The notes under the pieces were generated by a model. It saw nothing but the letters and a program-made list of their open reading frames with translations. It had not been told where the DNA came from and did no database searches. The position numbers and the translations under genes were made by a program. Positions 50,876 to 61,378 of a stretch of DNA of 64,000 nt are shown piece by piece. Each line of letters begins with the position of its first letter. The stretch's first letter is position 1. This DNA is from Candidatus Synoicihabitans palmerolidicus (lineage in GTDB: Bacteria > Verrucomicrobiota > Verrucomicrobiia > Opitutales > Opitutaceae). Where the stretch lies: NCBI GenBank assembly GCA_020809425.1, contig JAGGDC010000001.1, forward strand, positions 2,183,001 to 2,247,000, in the 5' to 3' direction.

Positions 50876-52113
50876 ATGTCCTCCGCCATCAACACGTTTC
50901 TCGTCTCCAACCACCTGCGTATCGGAACCAACCCCTGCGTATCGCCCGACTTTTGCCTCGATTGGCCGGCGCTTCAAGCCCGTCTGACCTCTGGAGAATC
51001 CCTCCACATCTGGCCCCACCGCGGGTTTGATACCGCCGCCGGGCCCTGGAAACTGCGCGAAGACCTCGCCACCGGAGACTGCGCATGGGTCCTCACTCTC
51101 AACTCCACCTCCGCAACCGCCCCCGGACTCACCGATGGCGTCGCCCTTCCGTCCGGCGCCCAAGCCTTTCCGGCCACCTGGACCAACCTTCTGGCGCTTA
51201 AAAATCTCATCCTTGAACACGATGCGGGCGCGATCATCTTCCCGTCCGCTTCCGCTCAACTCGGTCGCAGCACCTTGGGAGTCGGCGCTCGTTTCACCAG
51301 CTTGCACTGGCCCGCCGTCGACTGGTCCATGGCCCACCTCGGTATCAGCCTCACCGCCAACCAAAACAGCATTCCGCGTGAACTGGGTTACGACGTCGAC
51401 GGAAATGCTGGCCGACCGGCTCGACACCGTGCCCTTCCCCTTCATCGGCGCCTCCGTGCCCGAGGGACACCAAGGCCAATCCGTCGAGGGGATGAGCCAC
51501 GGCAGCGTGATGGCCAAACTCAAGAACGGTTTCCACCACCACCGCATCGCGTGGAGCTTCAACGCCGACCACCAACCCATCGGCGGCAAATTCGACGCTC
51601 GCGAGGACGCCCTCGTCCGGGGCTCCCTGCTCGCCAGCTACATCACTTTTGATCTCTCGCCGGAACTCGCCTTAGCTGGCGCGTTCAGCCCCGACACCAC
51701 CGAACGCGACGCCGCCCGCTCCTTCATCACGGCCAACTTCGACGGCTCACCCACGGCCGAGGAACTGTTCGCCACCCCCTCCGCTTGTCGCGAAGCCATC
51801 GAAGCGCTGGAACCGCACCCCGATCGCGTATTCTTTTTTTGAATACAATTTCCTCTACGTGCTCGCCGCCAAGGGGCAGCCCGAAAAGTCCGCCCTCGGC
51901 GATCACTCCCCGGCCGGCTACCGCCAGCGCGCCCGCTTCTACGCCATCAGCGACGAAGCTCGCCTCGGCTACGCCAAACGGGTCGCCGCCTACCTCATCT
52001 TTCTGGCCGACACCACCGGTCTGGCCTCGGCGGCCACGTGCCAGCAAGTCTCCGCTCGTCTGGAAACCTTCACCTCCTACGCCGACTTTCTCAACGACAT
52101 CGCTCCGCAATAA
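50876..52113 (+). pseudogene. Unknown protein in uronate cluster (possibly UxaE-like epimerase), frameshifted
   Basis: About 410 codons in three frames: MSSAINTFLVSNHLRIGTNP and IWPHRGFDTAAGPWKLREDL, shift near 51405, then VPFPFIGASVPEGHQGQSVE and AWSFNADHQPIGGKFDARED with ASYITFDLSPELAL, shift near 51840, then FLYVLAAKGQPEKSALGDHS. The order NADHxx...ITFDLSPE recalls the ADHVK...FTIDPS pattern of tagaturonate/fructuronate epimerases (UxaE), but the likeness is distant. It sits between the SDR gene and uxaC, so a step in uronate breakdown is likely. A CCGTGTAGGTCGTGGG motif lies just upstream. Confidence 0.55.
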
Positions 52114-52207
52114 AAGCGGATTCCATCCCGCCCGCCGCCGGCTCGAACCGGCGGCCCTGCTCTGACTTCTTACTTCAAACGTCCTCCTTCGTACTTCCCT
52201 CCGCCCG

Positions 52208-53615
52208 ATGCGCCCCTTCATCCACGACGATTTCCTGCTGCACTCCGACGCCGCCTGCCACCGCTACCACGACTACGCCGCCGACCAGCCGCTCTTCGAC
52301 TACCACAACCACCTACCCCCCAGGCCATCGCGGCCAACCACACCTTTGCCGACCTCTCCGAGATTTGGCTCGGCGGCGATCACTACAAATGGCGCGCCAT
52401 GCGCTCCAACGGCGTCGCCGAACGGTTCTGCACCGGTGACGCCTCGCCCTACGAAAAATTCGAAGTCTGGGCGGCCACCGTCCCCCCCCCCCCCTCTACC
52501 ACTGGACTCACGTTGAGCTGAAACGCTATTTCGGCCTCGACGTCCAACTCGACGCCGAGAACGCGCGTTACGTGTGGGATATCGCCCACGCCCAGTTGCC
52601 CGAGCAACCCGTGCAACAGATCCTGCGTAACCAAAAGGTCGCCGTCGCCTGCACTACCGATGATCCCGCCGATTCGCTCGAGACCCATAAGGCCAGCGCC
52701 GCCTCGGATCTCATCACTCGCGTCTACCCGACCTTCCGTCCCGACAAAGCCTACGCCCTGGGCGACTCCGCCGCCTTCAACACCTACTGCACCAAACTTG
52801 GAGCCGCCGCCGGCGTGGAGATCAATTCCTTCGACTCTCTGCTGACCGCCCTCGAGCAACGCCACGCCGATTTTCATGCTGTCGAGGGCCGCATCTCCGA
52901 CCACGGCATAGAGACCGCTCTCGCTTCCCCCTGCTCCCTCGCCGCAGACCGCACCATTTTTAAAAAGGTCCGCGATGGCCAGGTTCCCACTGCCGACGAA
53001 CAAATCGGCTTCGGTTCGCTGCTCATGCTGGAGTTCGGCCGCTGGGACGCCAAGCGCGGCTGGACCAAACAACTCCACCTCGGGGCCATGCGAAACAACA
53101 ACCCCCGCATGTTGCACAACCTCGGTCCCGACACAGGTTTCGACTCCATTGGCGATTACCCCCAAGCGCAGACTCTCTCTCGCTACCTCGCGTCGCTCGA
53201 CGACACCAACGAACTGCCGAAGATGGTCATCTACAACCTGAATCCAGCCGACAACTACATGGTCGGCACCATGATCGGCAACTTCCAGGACGGCTCCACC
53301 CCGAGCAAAATTCAGTTCGGCAGCGGCTGGTGGTTCCTCGACCAAAAGGAAGCGAGGGAGTGGCAACTCACTACCCTCTCCAACCTGGGTCTGCTTAGTC
53401 GCTTCGTGGGCATGCTCACCGATGCCCGCAGCTTCATGTCTTTCCCGCGCCACGCGTACTTCCGCCGCACGCTGTGTAATCTGCTCGGGCAGGAAATCAC
53501 CAACGGCGAACTCCCCACCGACTTCGAACTCGTCGGCGGCATAGTGAAGAACATCTGCTTCGGCAATGCCGTGAATCACTTCGGCCTCGAAGTCGACGCC
53601 GCTTACCGTCAATAA
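52208..53615 (+). pseudogene. uxaC: Glucuronate isomerase, frameshifted at a poly-C tract
   Basis: UxaC converts D-glucuronate to D-fructuronate. The protein begins [20 protein letters not shown] and FDYHNHLPP (metal-binding HxH). After a shift near 52322 it goes on with [20 protein letters not shown] and [21 protein letters not shown] run of 13 C (52482-52494) replaces the usual codons before PLYHWTH and causes the second frame change. The remainder is intact from there: IAHAQLPEQPVQQILRNQKV, CTTDDPADSLETHKA, MRNNNPRMLHNLGPDTGFDS and FGSGWWFLDQKEAREWQLTT. It has the normal length of about 470 residues. Confidence 0.9.
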
Positions 53616-53645
53616 AATTCCCCGTTCAGCGACCGCGGTCCGCGA

Positions 53646-54413
53646 CTAACGCGGCTCCGAGCCGTGTCCATCTACCGCTTCAGAGACGCGCAATACGTCC
53701 GTCCATCGCCACGAATTGTGCCCGCCCTCAATCTCGATGAATCGCGAGCCTGGCGCTTTCGCATGCAACGTCCGGGCGTGATGATTCGGGATCACCTCAT
53801 CTTGCGTGGCCGCGTAAATCTCAATCTGACCGGGATAACCCTGCAGGGCCGCACCGTTATCCCATTTGTCCCGTAGGATCCATCCGACTGGTAGCCACGG
53901 AAACTTCTCCTTCGCCACATCGACCAACCGGTCATACGGCGTCCACAAGACGATCTTTTCGGGCGGAGACGCTTCGCCCGCCAGCGCGCTCGCCGGACCG
54001 CTGCCGATCGACTCACCAATCACCCTCATAGGCACCCCGGGATACAGGGCACGCAACGCCCGCCAAGCCATCACCGCTGCCGCTTCGATCGTCTTTCGAG
54101 ACGGCTTGCCCTCCCTCCGCCCATACCCCGGATACTCCAAAACGTAGAATGCCGCGTCGTCCGCCACATGGTTCAACATGTAGCCACGCTGCGCCGCCTG
54201 ACCTCCATTGCCATGCAACATCAGCCACACTTCCTTCGGCCTCTCCACCTCTCGGCCGAAGCCAATCAACTCGCCCCTCTCCATCCACTCACGCAACGGT
54301 CCGGTAATCGTCTGATGAGTGGGAAAATACAGCAGCGAACGCTGCGCCATCGCTACCCCTCCCACCAACACAAGATAGATCAAGATCAGCGCTCCTACTG
54401 TGAATCGTAGCAT
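53646..54413 (-). CDS. Alpha/beta hydrolase (BEM46/ABHD13-like)
   Basis: Intact, 255 residues. An N-terminal signal anchor (FTVGALILIYLVLVGGVAMA) is followed by the alpha/beta-hydrolase core: oxyanion-hole motif WLMLHGNGGQ, nucleophile elbow VIGESIGSGPA (Ser), acid AATQDEVIPNH (Asp) and base EGGHNSW (His). Such proteins are membrane-anchored serine hydrolases or esterases facing the periplasm; the substrate is unknown. It converges on uxaC with a 30-bp gap and is separated from the next minus-strand gene by about 78 bp. Confidence 0.9.
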   Translation of the reverse strand: MLRFTVGALILIYLVLVGGVAMAQRSLLYFPTHQTITGPLREWMERGELIGFGREVERPKEVWLMLHGNGGQAAQRGYMLNHVADDAAFYVLEYPGYGRREGKPSRKTIEAAAVMAWRALRALYPGVPMRVIGESIGSGPASALAGEASPPEKIVLWTPYDRLVDVAKEKFPWLPVGWILRDKWDNGAALQGYPGQIEIYAATQDEVIPNHHARTLHAKAPGSRFIEIEGGHNSWRWTDVLRVSEAVDGHGSEPR

Positions 54414-54491
54414 GGCTCAACCGTACTCCTCTTGGGCCCGAACCGGCCAGCTCGGTTTTTGTCCCCCCCTCCTCGGCTTGCGTCGCCTGTT

Positions 54492-55499
54492 CTAGTCACT
54501 CGCATACGAATCCACTCGGACGGACTTTTCATGGGTTTCCATCAGGCGCTCCTCCATCCGGGCCATTCGCCAGTTGGCCTTCTCTAATAGTCGGCGGTTG
54601 ACCGAGATCAAATCCGCCAGCAACCCCAACACCACCATCAGCAGTCCGGAGCCAATGAGCAGCGCCGAAAATACCACGGACTGCACGTGCCCGTTGCCTT
54701 CTCCGATCGCGAAAAAGTAAAGAAACCGCAGCCCTCCCAACAGACCCAGGTCTCCGATCACTCCGGCGACCGAGAAGAAGTAGGTGACCGGTCGGTAGAT
54801 CATGAAGATACGCAACATGGTCACCATCGAGCGCTTCACATAGGACCCCATGCTCTTCACCAAACGCGAAGGCCGTTGCGGTCCATTCACCCGGATTGGA
54901 ACCGATTTCACGGCCATGTCGTTTTGCCCGGCCTGAATAATGGTTGCCAAGGTGTAGGTATAGCTGCTAAATAGATTTAGACGCTGCGCTGCCGCACGGG
55001 TGAATGCACGAAATCCGCTCGGCGCATCCACCACGTCGGTGCGACTCAGCCAACGGGTCACGCTACTGCCCAGACGCTTCAACCACTTCTTCACCGGTGA
55101 AAAATGTTCGATCGAAGCAATCGGCCGAGCGCCGATCACCATGTCAGCCTCACCTCGCGACAATGGGGCCAAAAAGAGCGTGATGTCTGCCGCGTTGTAT
55201 TGGTTGTCGGCGTCGGTGTTGACAATCAGGTCTGCGCCGCGGGCCAGACATGCCTCCAACCCCGTCGAAAAGGCGCGAGCCAGCCCCATGTTTCAGGGCA
55301 GCCTCACCACGTGATCCACTCCGAGAAGCCGAGCCACGGCCACCGTATCGTCACTGCTACCGTCGTCGACCACGAGCCACTCGATTTCATCCACTCCCGC
55401 CACGGCTCGCGGTAACTCAGACACGGTCTGAGGCAACGACTCCGCTTCGTTAAAACAAGGGATCTGGATGATGAGTTTCACGTTGGATTTCGGCCGCAC
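54492..55499 (-). pseudogene. GT2 family glycosyltransferase (polyprenyl-phosphate type), one nonsense codon
   Basis: A single frame of 336 codons has one TGA at 55293, at a position where a CGA arginine is plausible. The GT-A fold motifs are [54 protein letters not shown] and VVDAPSGFRAFTRAAAQRLN. Two membrane helices follow near the C-terminus (VTYFFSVAGVIGDLGLLGGL; VVFSALLIGSGLLMVVLGLL). Members transfer a sugar from a nucleotide to undecaprenyl phosphate. The large membrane protein at 55717, encoded divergently, is a plausible partner that uses such a lipid-linked sugar. Confidence 0.85.
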
Positions 55500-55716
55500 T
55501 GAACACGATCCACGCTTTGATCAACCGACATCGCCCCCCCTCGGCAACGTCGGATCCTCTCTCGTAACGCGAGCGTAACTATAGCCGTCATTCTATCCCC
55601 TGTTCGTCACACTACCCCCCTCGGCGCGCTCATTTTGTTGCCTCGTGATAACCGCCTCCTGAGCGGCGTGATCCATCGGATTCCGTCTTCGATTTCTCGC
55701 GCTCCGTCGTGTTCCC

Positions 55717-58597
55717 ATGGATACAACGCTCTCTCTTGTGCTCGGTTTCGGCTACTTCCCTGGCATCGTCGTGTTAGGGTTGGCCGGCCTGCGTCGGTAC
55801 GAAGGCAAACCGCATTCGACGCTCTCCGCGCTTCCTCGTATTTTGCTCGGCTTCATCATCGGGTTGATGCTCAGTCTCCCCGTGGTCCTGGTCGCAGCCT
55901 GGTTCGGACACTATTCCCCGCCTGTCACCGGGGCGTTCGGCTGGATCCTCACGGCGTGCATCGGACGTCGCACCACATCCTCCGTGGTCCGCCACTGGAG
56001 CCGACTCGATTCCATCCTGCTGGTTACGTTACTGCTTCTCAGTGCGTGGCACGGATTCTATCGCAATGAGAGTATCTTCGCCGGCCGCGACGAGGGAGTG
56101 TATTCTAATCACGCCGTGCATCTCGCCCGCACCGGCGCCTTACGCGCCGAACCTACGTTTCGCGATCTCCACCAAGGCGCCAACGCCGAGCTGGCTTCCG
56201 GGATCCAAGCCGGCGGCTACTTCTTCAATTTCGAACAACAGAACATCTATTTTCAGTTCCCTCCCACCTTCGCACTCACCTTGGCCACTGCCTTTGGCGC
56301 CGGGTCCTTCACGGGGTTGTTTTTGCTCAATCCTCTTCTGGCAGCTCTGAACACCGGTCTGTTCTTTGAATTTTCTCAGTATTTACTGCGAAGGCGTTGG
56401 GCCGTCTTCGCCACCGCGTGCTTCAGTTTGAATCTCGCTCAGGTTTGGATCGCACATATCACGCTGAGCGAGGTGCTCACTCAATCTTGGCTCTTGGTCG
56501 GACTCATTCTGCTGCACCACAGCCTACAGCACAAAAACTACCGCCTGGGCATGATGGCGCATGCGCTCGTCGCAGCTTGCACCTTCGTGCGCATCGACGC
56601 CTACCTCGTGCTGCTCGGCTTGTGCTGTTTCGATGCGTAGCTGTGCCAGCGAGCGTCCGATGAAGATGACGCGAAGCAACACCGCGTCATGGGGCGTCAC
56701 GGTGCCGCATTGTCCATCCTCCTGGGTACCATCGCGCTCGGCTACGGTTTCGCCACTTCTCCGGGTTACTACGCCGATTTCACCGGCCGAATCCTCGTCA
56801 TGTGGGGTGGGGCCGCGACTTTGACCGCTGTGGCGTGGCTGCCCCTCCCACTTGGTAGCGCCGGACGGTCGAAGGCATACTGGCCGCGCCTCGAGTGGGG
56901 GGGCTTTCTCTGCGGGGCTCTGATCCTGCTCGCGCTCTTCGGCTGGTGGATCCGTCCCCATCTCGAACCGTTTGCCGAGTTCGTGCCCAGCATGGGACAA
57001 CAGGGCCGCGACTTCCGGGAAAACACACTGCGCGACCTCGCCGCCTACCTTTCCCCTCCTGGCATGGTCCTCATGTTGGTGGGCGTCTGCTTGGCCCTGC
57101 GACGCGTGATGCAGGTCCGCGACGTGAGCTGGGCTCCATTGCTCGCCATGTGGTTCGGCTGCACGCTTCTGTATCTCTACAATCCCTACATCAGCGTGGA
57201 CCATATCTGGAAAATGCGCCGCTTTGTGCCCGTGATCATTCCGGGCATGGTCGTGTTACTCGCACTGGGGGCGCAAGGAATCACCGCCGCACTTCCGGCC
57301 TCTTGGGGGAAGTTCCTCGTACCCGCCTTTCTCGTCGCGACCGTGTTGGCCTGGATCGGCTGGACCATGGTTCCTCTCGGGTTCACCCAACTCAATGCCG
57401 GAGCGGTTGATTTTATTCGCACCATCAACCGCGCCATCCCGGCAGACGACCTCCTGGTCGCGACCGTGAACAAACCCCTGTTGGGTCCCCTTCAACTGGT
57501 CGAACAGACCGATACGGTGCGCGCCCTTCCCGGAAACACCACCCAACAGGAGATCCTGCACCAAGTCGTCGCCCATGCCCAAAGCGAGGGGCGTCCGGTC
57601 ATGCTCTTAAGTTCCGCTCCCTTGGTAGCGAATCCCCGTCGCGACGCCCGACGTTTTGAACTCGTACATCCGAATTTGCTGCGCACCACCGAACCGCCAC
57701 CGCGCACCATTGAATCTCGCCGACGCACCGCATTCCTCTCGGTACTAGGGCCCAGTGGCCTCGGCATCGCACCCACGGATCCCGAGGTACGTTTAGGCGC
57801 GAACCGTATCTATGGCGTCACCGAATCTGGGTTTTCCGGTCAGGAATACGTCGCCGGGATTCCCTGCCGGTGGACCCTAGGTTCGCAGGCTTCGCGCTCA
57901 ATTCCGGCCGGCTTGGGCCACCCCCCCTTGCCTCGGTTTCATCGACGTCATGGCGGCTCATCCGCATGGCTCTCCCGTGCGCCTCACCATCAATGACCAG
58001 ACTGTCTTCGAGGGTGATGTCTCGCCGGCTGGGGGACAGTTAAAACTCAATCTAACCGACGTTGCTTGGGATCAAATCCCTCTGCGCATCACCCTCCACA
58101 CCACCAGCTTCCGCCCCAGTGAGTGGGATGAAGGCTCGACCGATGACCAGATACTCGGCGTGCGTCTGGCCGGCATTGTATTGTTCTTCGACCCATCCAT
58201 CGCTCACCGTGTCTCGGAATTAGGACTGGGTCGGAATCCGCTCGTGCATGAGTCCGGCTTGCACGGCATCGAGGAGGTTCGGAATGCTCCTGCTCGTTGG
58301 ACCGATGGCCACGCACAGTTTGACTTCGAACTCCCCGCCCTGGCGGTCCCGACAAACCTGATCTTGCCCATCGCCGCCATCGGTTGCACAGGTACCGATC
58401 TTGAGGTGGTGTGGCAGGGCAAATCCATCCTGCAAACCCACCTCGATCAAGCGCCCGCCGAACTGGAAATTGACCTGCCCGCCGCAACCAACGGCACCCA
58501 GGCCATCCTGGAATTGCGCAGCTCCATCTTCACCCCGGCGAGCGGGGACGATCGTCACCTGGGTATCATGATCAATCCACTTACCCTCATTTGGTAG
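55717..58597 (+). pseudogene. Large polytopic membrane protein (GT-C-like) with C-terminal beta domain, broken
   Basis: About 960 codons. From ATG 55717 many membrane helices follow (VLGFGYFPGIVVLGLAGLRR, ILLGFIIGLMLSLPVVLVAA). The first large loop has NESIFAGRDEGVYSNHAVHL, with an acidic RDEG motif like that of GT-C sugar transferases such as ArnT. TAG at 56638 interrupts the frame, which then continues (LLALFGWWIRPHLEPFAEFV, VSWAPLLAMWFGCTLLYLYN). Near 57930 a frameshift leads into a soluble beta-rich C-terminus (LTINDQTVFEGDVSPAGGQL, LILPIAAIGCTGTDLEVVWQ). The neighbouring GT2 gene supports a role in surface glycosylation. Confidence 0.65.
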
Positions 58598-59139
58598 GAT
58601 TCGATCCGGCGATCTTTTGCAGGATGTCGCCGACCCGGATTGTACCGCCCCGCACGATCTTCGTATTAATTCCGCGCAGATTCAGCGCGCGCCCTGCAGG
58701 CGAATTCACAAACTTCATCGCATCCAAACCGCGCGATGAACTTCGCGCACCCGGTGTGCGGCTCCGGCGTCACTTCAATCACCACTTCGCTCCCGATCGC
58801 GACCTGTGTTCCCGCCGGTAAATTCTCCCGTCCGATATTCATGTCCACGTAGAGCTGGTCCCCCGCCAACGCCCAGCGCGTCCGGTCCTGCGCCACCAAT
58901 TGAGCAGCCCGTGAATTCATCAAGGTCAACTGACACTGCGGGTTCGCTTTGCCCTGCACCCAGTTATCGCCCACCAACCCCACGTCCACCGACAACTCGG
59001 CCTGCTGCATCAACTCCCGCTCATCTGTCACCGGTCGTCGCACGATCATTTCCAATTTACCTCCGTCGTTGGGAGCCTCCTCCCCTTGCGGTAAAGCAGC
59101 TTCCAATTGATCGCGCTTGAGATGAATGACGTCGGGCAT
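58587..59139 (-). pseudogene. MOSC-domain protein, one frameshift
   Basis: Starting at ATG 59139 (MPDVIHLKRDQLEAALPQGE), the MOSC fold is clear: VGLVGDNWVQGKANPQCQLT, DQLYVDMNIGRENLPAGTQV, and EVTPEPHTGCAKFIARFG with the conserved Cys. A frameshift near 58725 moves the C-terminus (NSPAGRALNLRGINTKIVRG) into another frame ending TGA at 58587. It overlaps the end of the convergent membrane-protein gene by 11 bp. MOSC proteins handle sulfur or molybdenum cofactor-linked sulfurylation. Confidence 0.8.
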
Positions 59140-59175
59140 GGTAGGAATTGAGGGGGGTAAGGAATTCAACGGACA

Positions 59176-59891
59176 TTACCTCCGTTGGCGCAAGCGAATC
59201 GATGCACCGAACCACCACCAGCCCGCCCAACATAGCGAACCGATCGAGGCCCCCAACCACCGCGAGTGAAATCGCCACTCAATTTGATGGACTCCCGCCG
59301 TCACCGCGACACCGCGTTGCCATCCGTCAACCTGGATCGCCGGTGCGGACACCCCATCGACCCAAACTTCCCAACCCGGATACCATGGCTCCGCCAACAC
59401 CACTTCGCCTGCCGTCGGCAGGTCAACGGCCAACTCCACGCGATCGGGTTCATACTTCTCAATTTCCAACCAGGCTTTGGCGCCCGCCGGTCGGAACGTC
59501 ACGCGACCAGCACCACCCTCGACCCACTGCACACCATTTTCCTTGATTCGCCACACCGCAACCAAGTCGAAATCGGCGAATTTTTCCGCCTCCAATCGAT
59601 AAGCCGCCACCGGGAAATTCACCGGATTCGGGTCCAGCTCCGCCGTCCGATGCAACACCGACCAAGTCGCCGCCAATGCCGGGTTCGCAAACCCACTCAA
59701 CATACTGTAACCATTCCGCATCCCGGAATTTTCGCGGACCAACCACGGCGGCGCCAACACCCGTGGAGGAGGCCGTGCGGCACTTCGCAACTCACGCGCA
59801 TCCAGGACTGCCACCAATACTTCCTCCCTCTCGCCCGCCGGTTCATCCGCATAAGCCGCCCCGCGTTCCACATACGCATGGCCGGTATCAA
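59176..59891 (-). pseudogene. YfhO-like membrane glycosyltransferase, C-terminal fragment
   Basis: The piece reads YSMLSGFANPALAATWSVLH, GRVTFRPAGAKAWLEIEKYE and LAEPWYPGWEVWVDGVSAPA (the YfhO C-terminal signature). It ends in one membrane helix (LGASIGSLCWAGWWWFGASI). The upstream part is removed at 59891 by the left end of the IS701-like element and is not found on its other side. YfhO proteins are GT-C-type transferases used in cell-wall or exopolysaccharide modification. It follows two other glycosylation genes in this region. Confidence 0.7.
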
Positions 59892-61378
59892 CTAGTTCTA
59901 CTTAGTTAAATGGTTGACAGAACTAGAAGAGGCGACAAAATGGGGACCCATCACTCCGTTGGTCATCGGGGGGCCTAGCCCTGCGGGCCGAAGACAAAAA
60001 ATGACATTGCGGCCCTAAAAGATGCGGCCCCTATGGTCGTGGAATTTTGCCACTCCTATTCACCGCACTTCAATCGGCTGGGGGATGAACAGCGTGGGGC
60101 ACGCGCGCCACTACCTCAGTGGGCTGCTGGGCACGCAGCGGCGAAAAAACATTGCGGTGATCGGGCAGGAGGTGAAAAGGCAGTGATTATCAAGGTCTTG
60201 AGCGGTTCATCAGTTCATCGCCATGGAATCACCACTCGTTGATGGACCAAGTGGCCTGCGACGCCAACACATTGTTCGGCGATGAAAAGCTCGCCGGTCT
60301 GTATATCGACGAGCGCAGTTTTTTGGAAAAGGGCCACGCGTCGGTGGGAGTGCAGCGCCAATGGTCCGGGCGGGCCGGCAAGGTTGAGAACTGCCAAGTC
60401 GGAGTCTACGCCTGCCTGGGGCGCGATACGCGGGTGTGCCTGACTGATTTTCGTCTGTATCTGCCGGAGGCGTGGACGCAGGACTCGACGAGACTGGACA
60501 AGGCCAAGGTGCCGGAGCAATGCCGCGTGCATAAAACCAAACACGAGCAGGCCTGGGAGATGATCGTGCACGCGCGCAAGCAGGGCCTGAGGTTTGGCTG
60601 GGTCGGCTTCGACTGCCTGTATGGCAAGTTGCTCAACGCGGTCGAAGACCTGGGGGGAGCGCTTTGTGGGCGATGTGGCCAGGACGACCAAGGTATGGAC
60701 GCAACAACTACAACTGGAGAAACCGCGCGCGGGCCGGGGACGACCCGCGAAGAATTATCGGCTCAGCGAGGCCAACACCGCACCGTATCGCAGCGTGGAA
60801 GTATTGGCCCAGGAGCACTTCGAATCGGCACACCAACGGGTCAAATACCGCTCAGGCACCAAGGGGGAGCTGTGGACTCGGATCTGGGTGAGCACCGTAG
60901 GACCTGGGAGCCAGGCACACAGGAGCCACGAGAGCGTTTACTGATCATCCGACGCGATGCAGATAACAGCTTCAAATACAGCCTGAGCAACCGGCCGGCC
61001 GGCCGGCCGGTCGTGGGCCCACTATGCCTGGGCACAGGCCCAGCGCTTCTGGATCGCACATGCCTTCCACGAAGCGAAGAGCCAGTTGGGCATGGCACAG
61101 TATCAGGTGTGGGTCTGGCCGGCTGGCATCATCACATGGCTTGATTGCCATGGCCCTGCTATTTTCCCCAAAATCATGCACCCAAGTGCATCCCCAGGTC
61201 CCGCTGCTGAGCGTGCGCGACATCACCAAACTGCTCGACTACTATCTGCCTCTCAAGCGCCTCGATGAGGCGGCGATTCTCACCAATATCACCGCCAGGC
61301 ACCGGCTCAGAGCACGCGACATCGAGCGGCGAAAACGCATTCCCGTCGGCCTACCTCCATCTAACTAAGTAGAATTAG
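59892..61378 (+). mobile_element. IS701-like insertion sequence
   Basis: The ends CTAGTTCTACTTAGTTA (59892) and TAACTAAGTAGAATTAG (61362-61378) are inverted repeats with one mismatch. The 1487-bp element carries a single broken transposase. Its right terminal bases overlap the left repeat of IS-A copy 3, so one inserted at the very end of the other. The left end truncates the YfhO-like gene. Confidence 0.8.
60033..61366 (+). pseudogene. IS701-like transposase (DDE_5), frameshifted
   Basis: Early residues FCHSYSPHFNRLGDEQRGAR show the family N-terminus, with a shift near 60105. The main frame has LAGLYIDERSFLEKGHASVG and VQRQWSGRAGKVENCQVGVY (first Asp in IDER), YLPEAWTQDSTRLDKAKVPE and RFGWVGFDCLYGKLLNAVED (second Asp). 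Further shifts near 60660 and 60890 separate RFVGDVARTTKVWTQQLQLE, then DNSFKYSLSN and FWIAHAFHEAKSQLGMAQYQ, where the last acidic residue (FHEAK) lies. At least four frames are used, so the copy is inactive. Confidence 0.8.

Noticed and set aside
49874..51589. 571-codon minus-strand open frame opposite the SDR gene and its downstream neighbour.
   Set aside because: The plus strand carries clear SDR motifs with catalytic Tyr and Lys; the minus frame is Gly/Val/Asp-rich shadow sequence with no motif.
52449..53612. 387-codon minus-strand open frame opposite uxaC.
   Set aside because: Glucuronate isomerase motifs are unambiguous on the plus strand, and the antisense frame has no recognisable domain.
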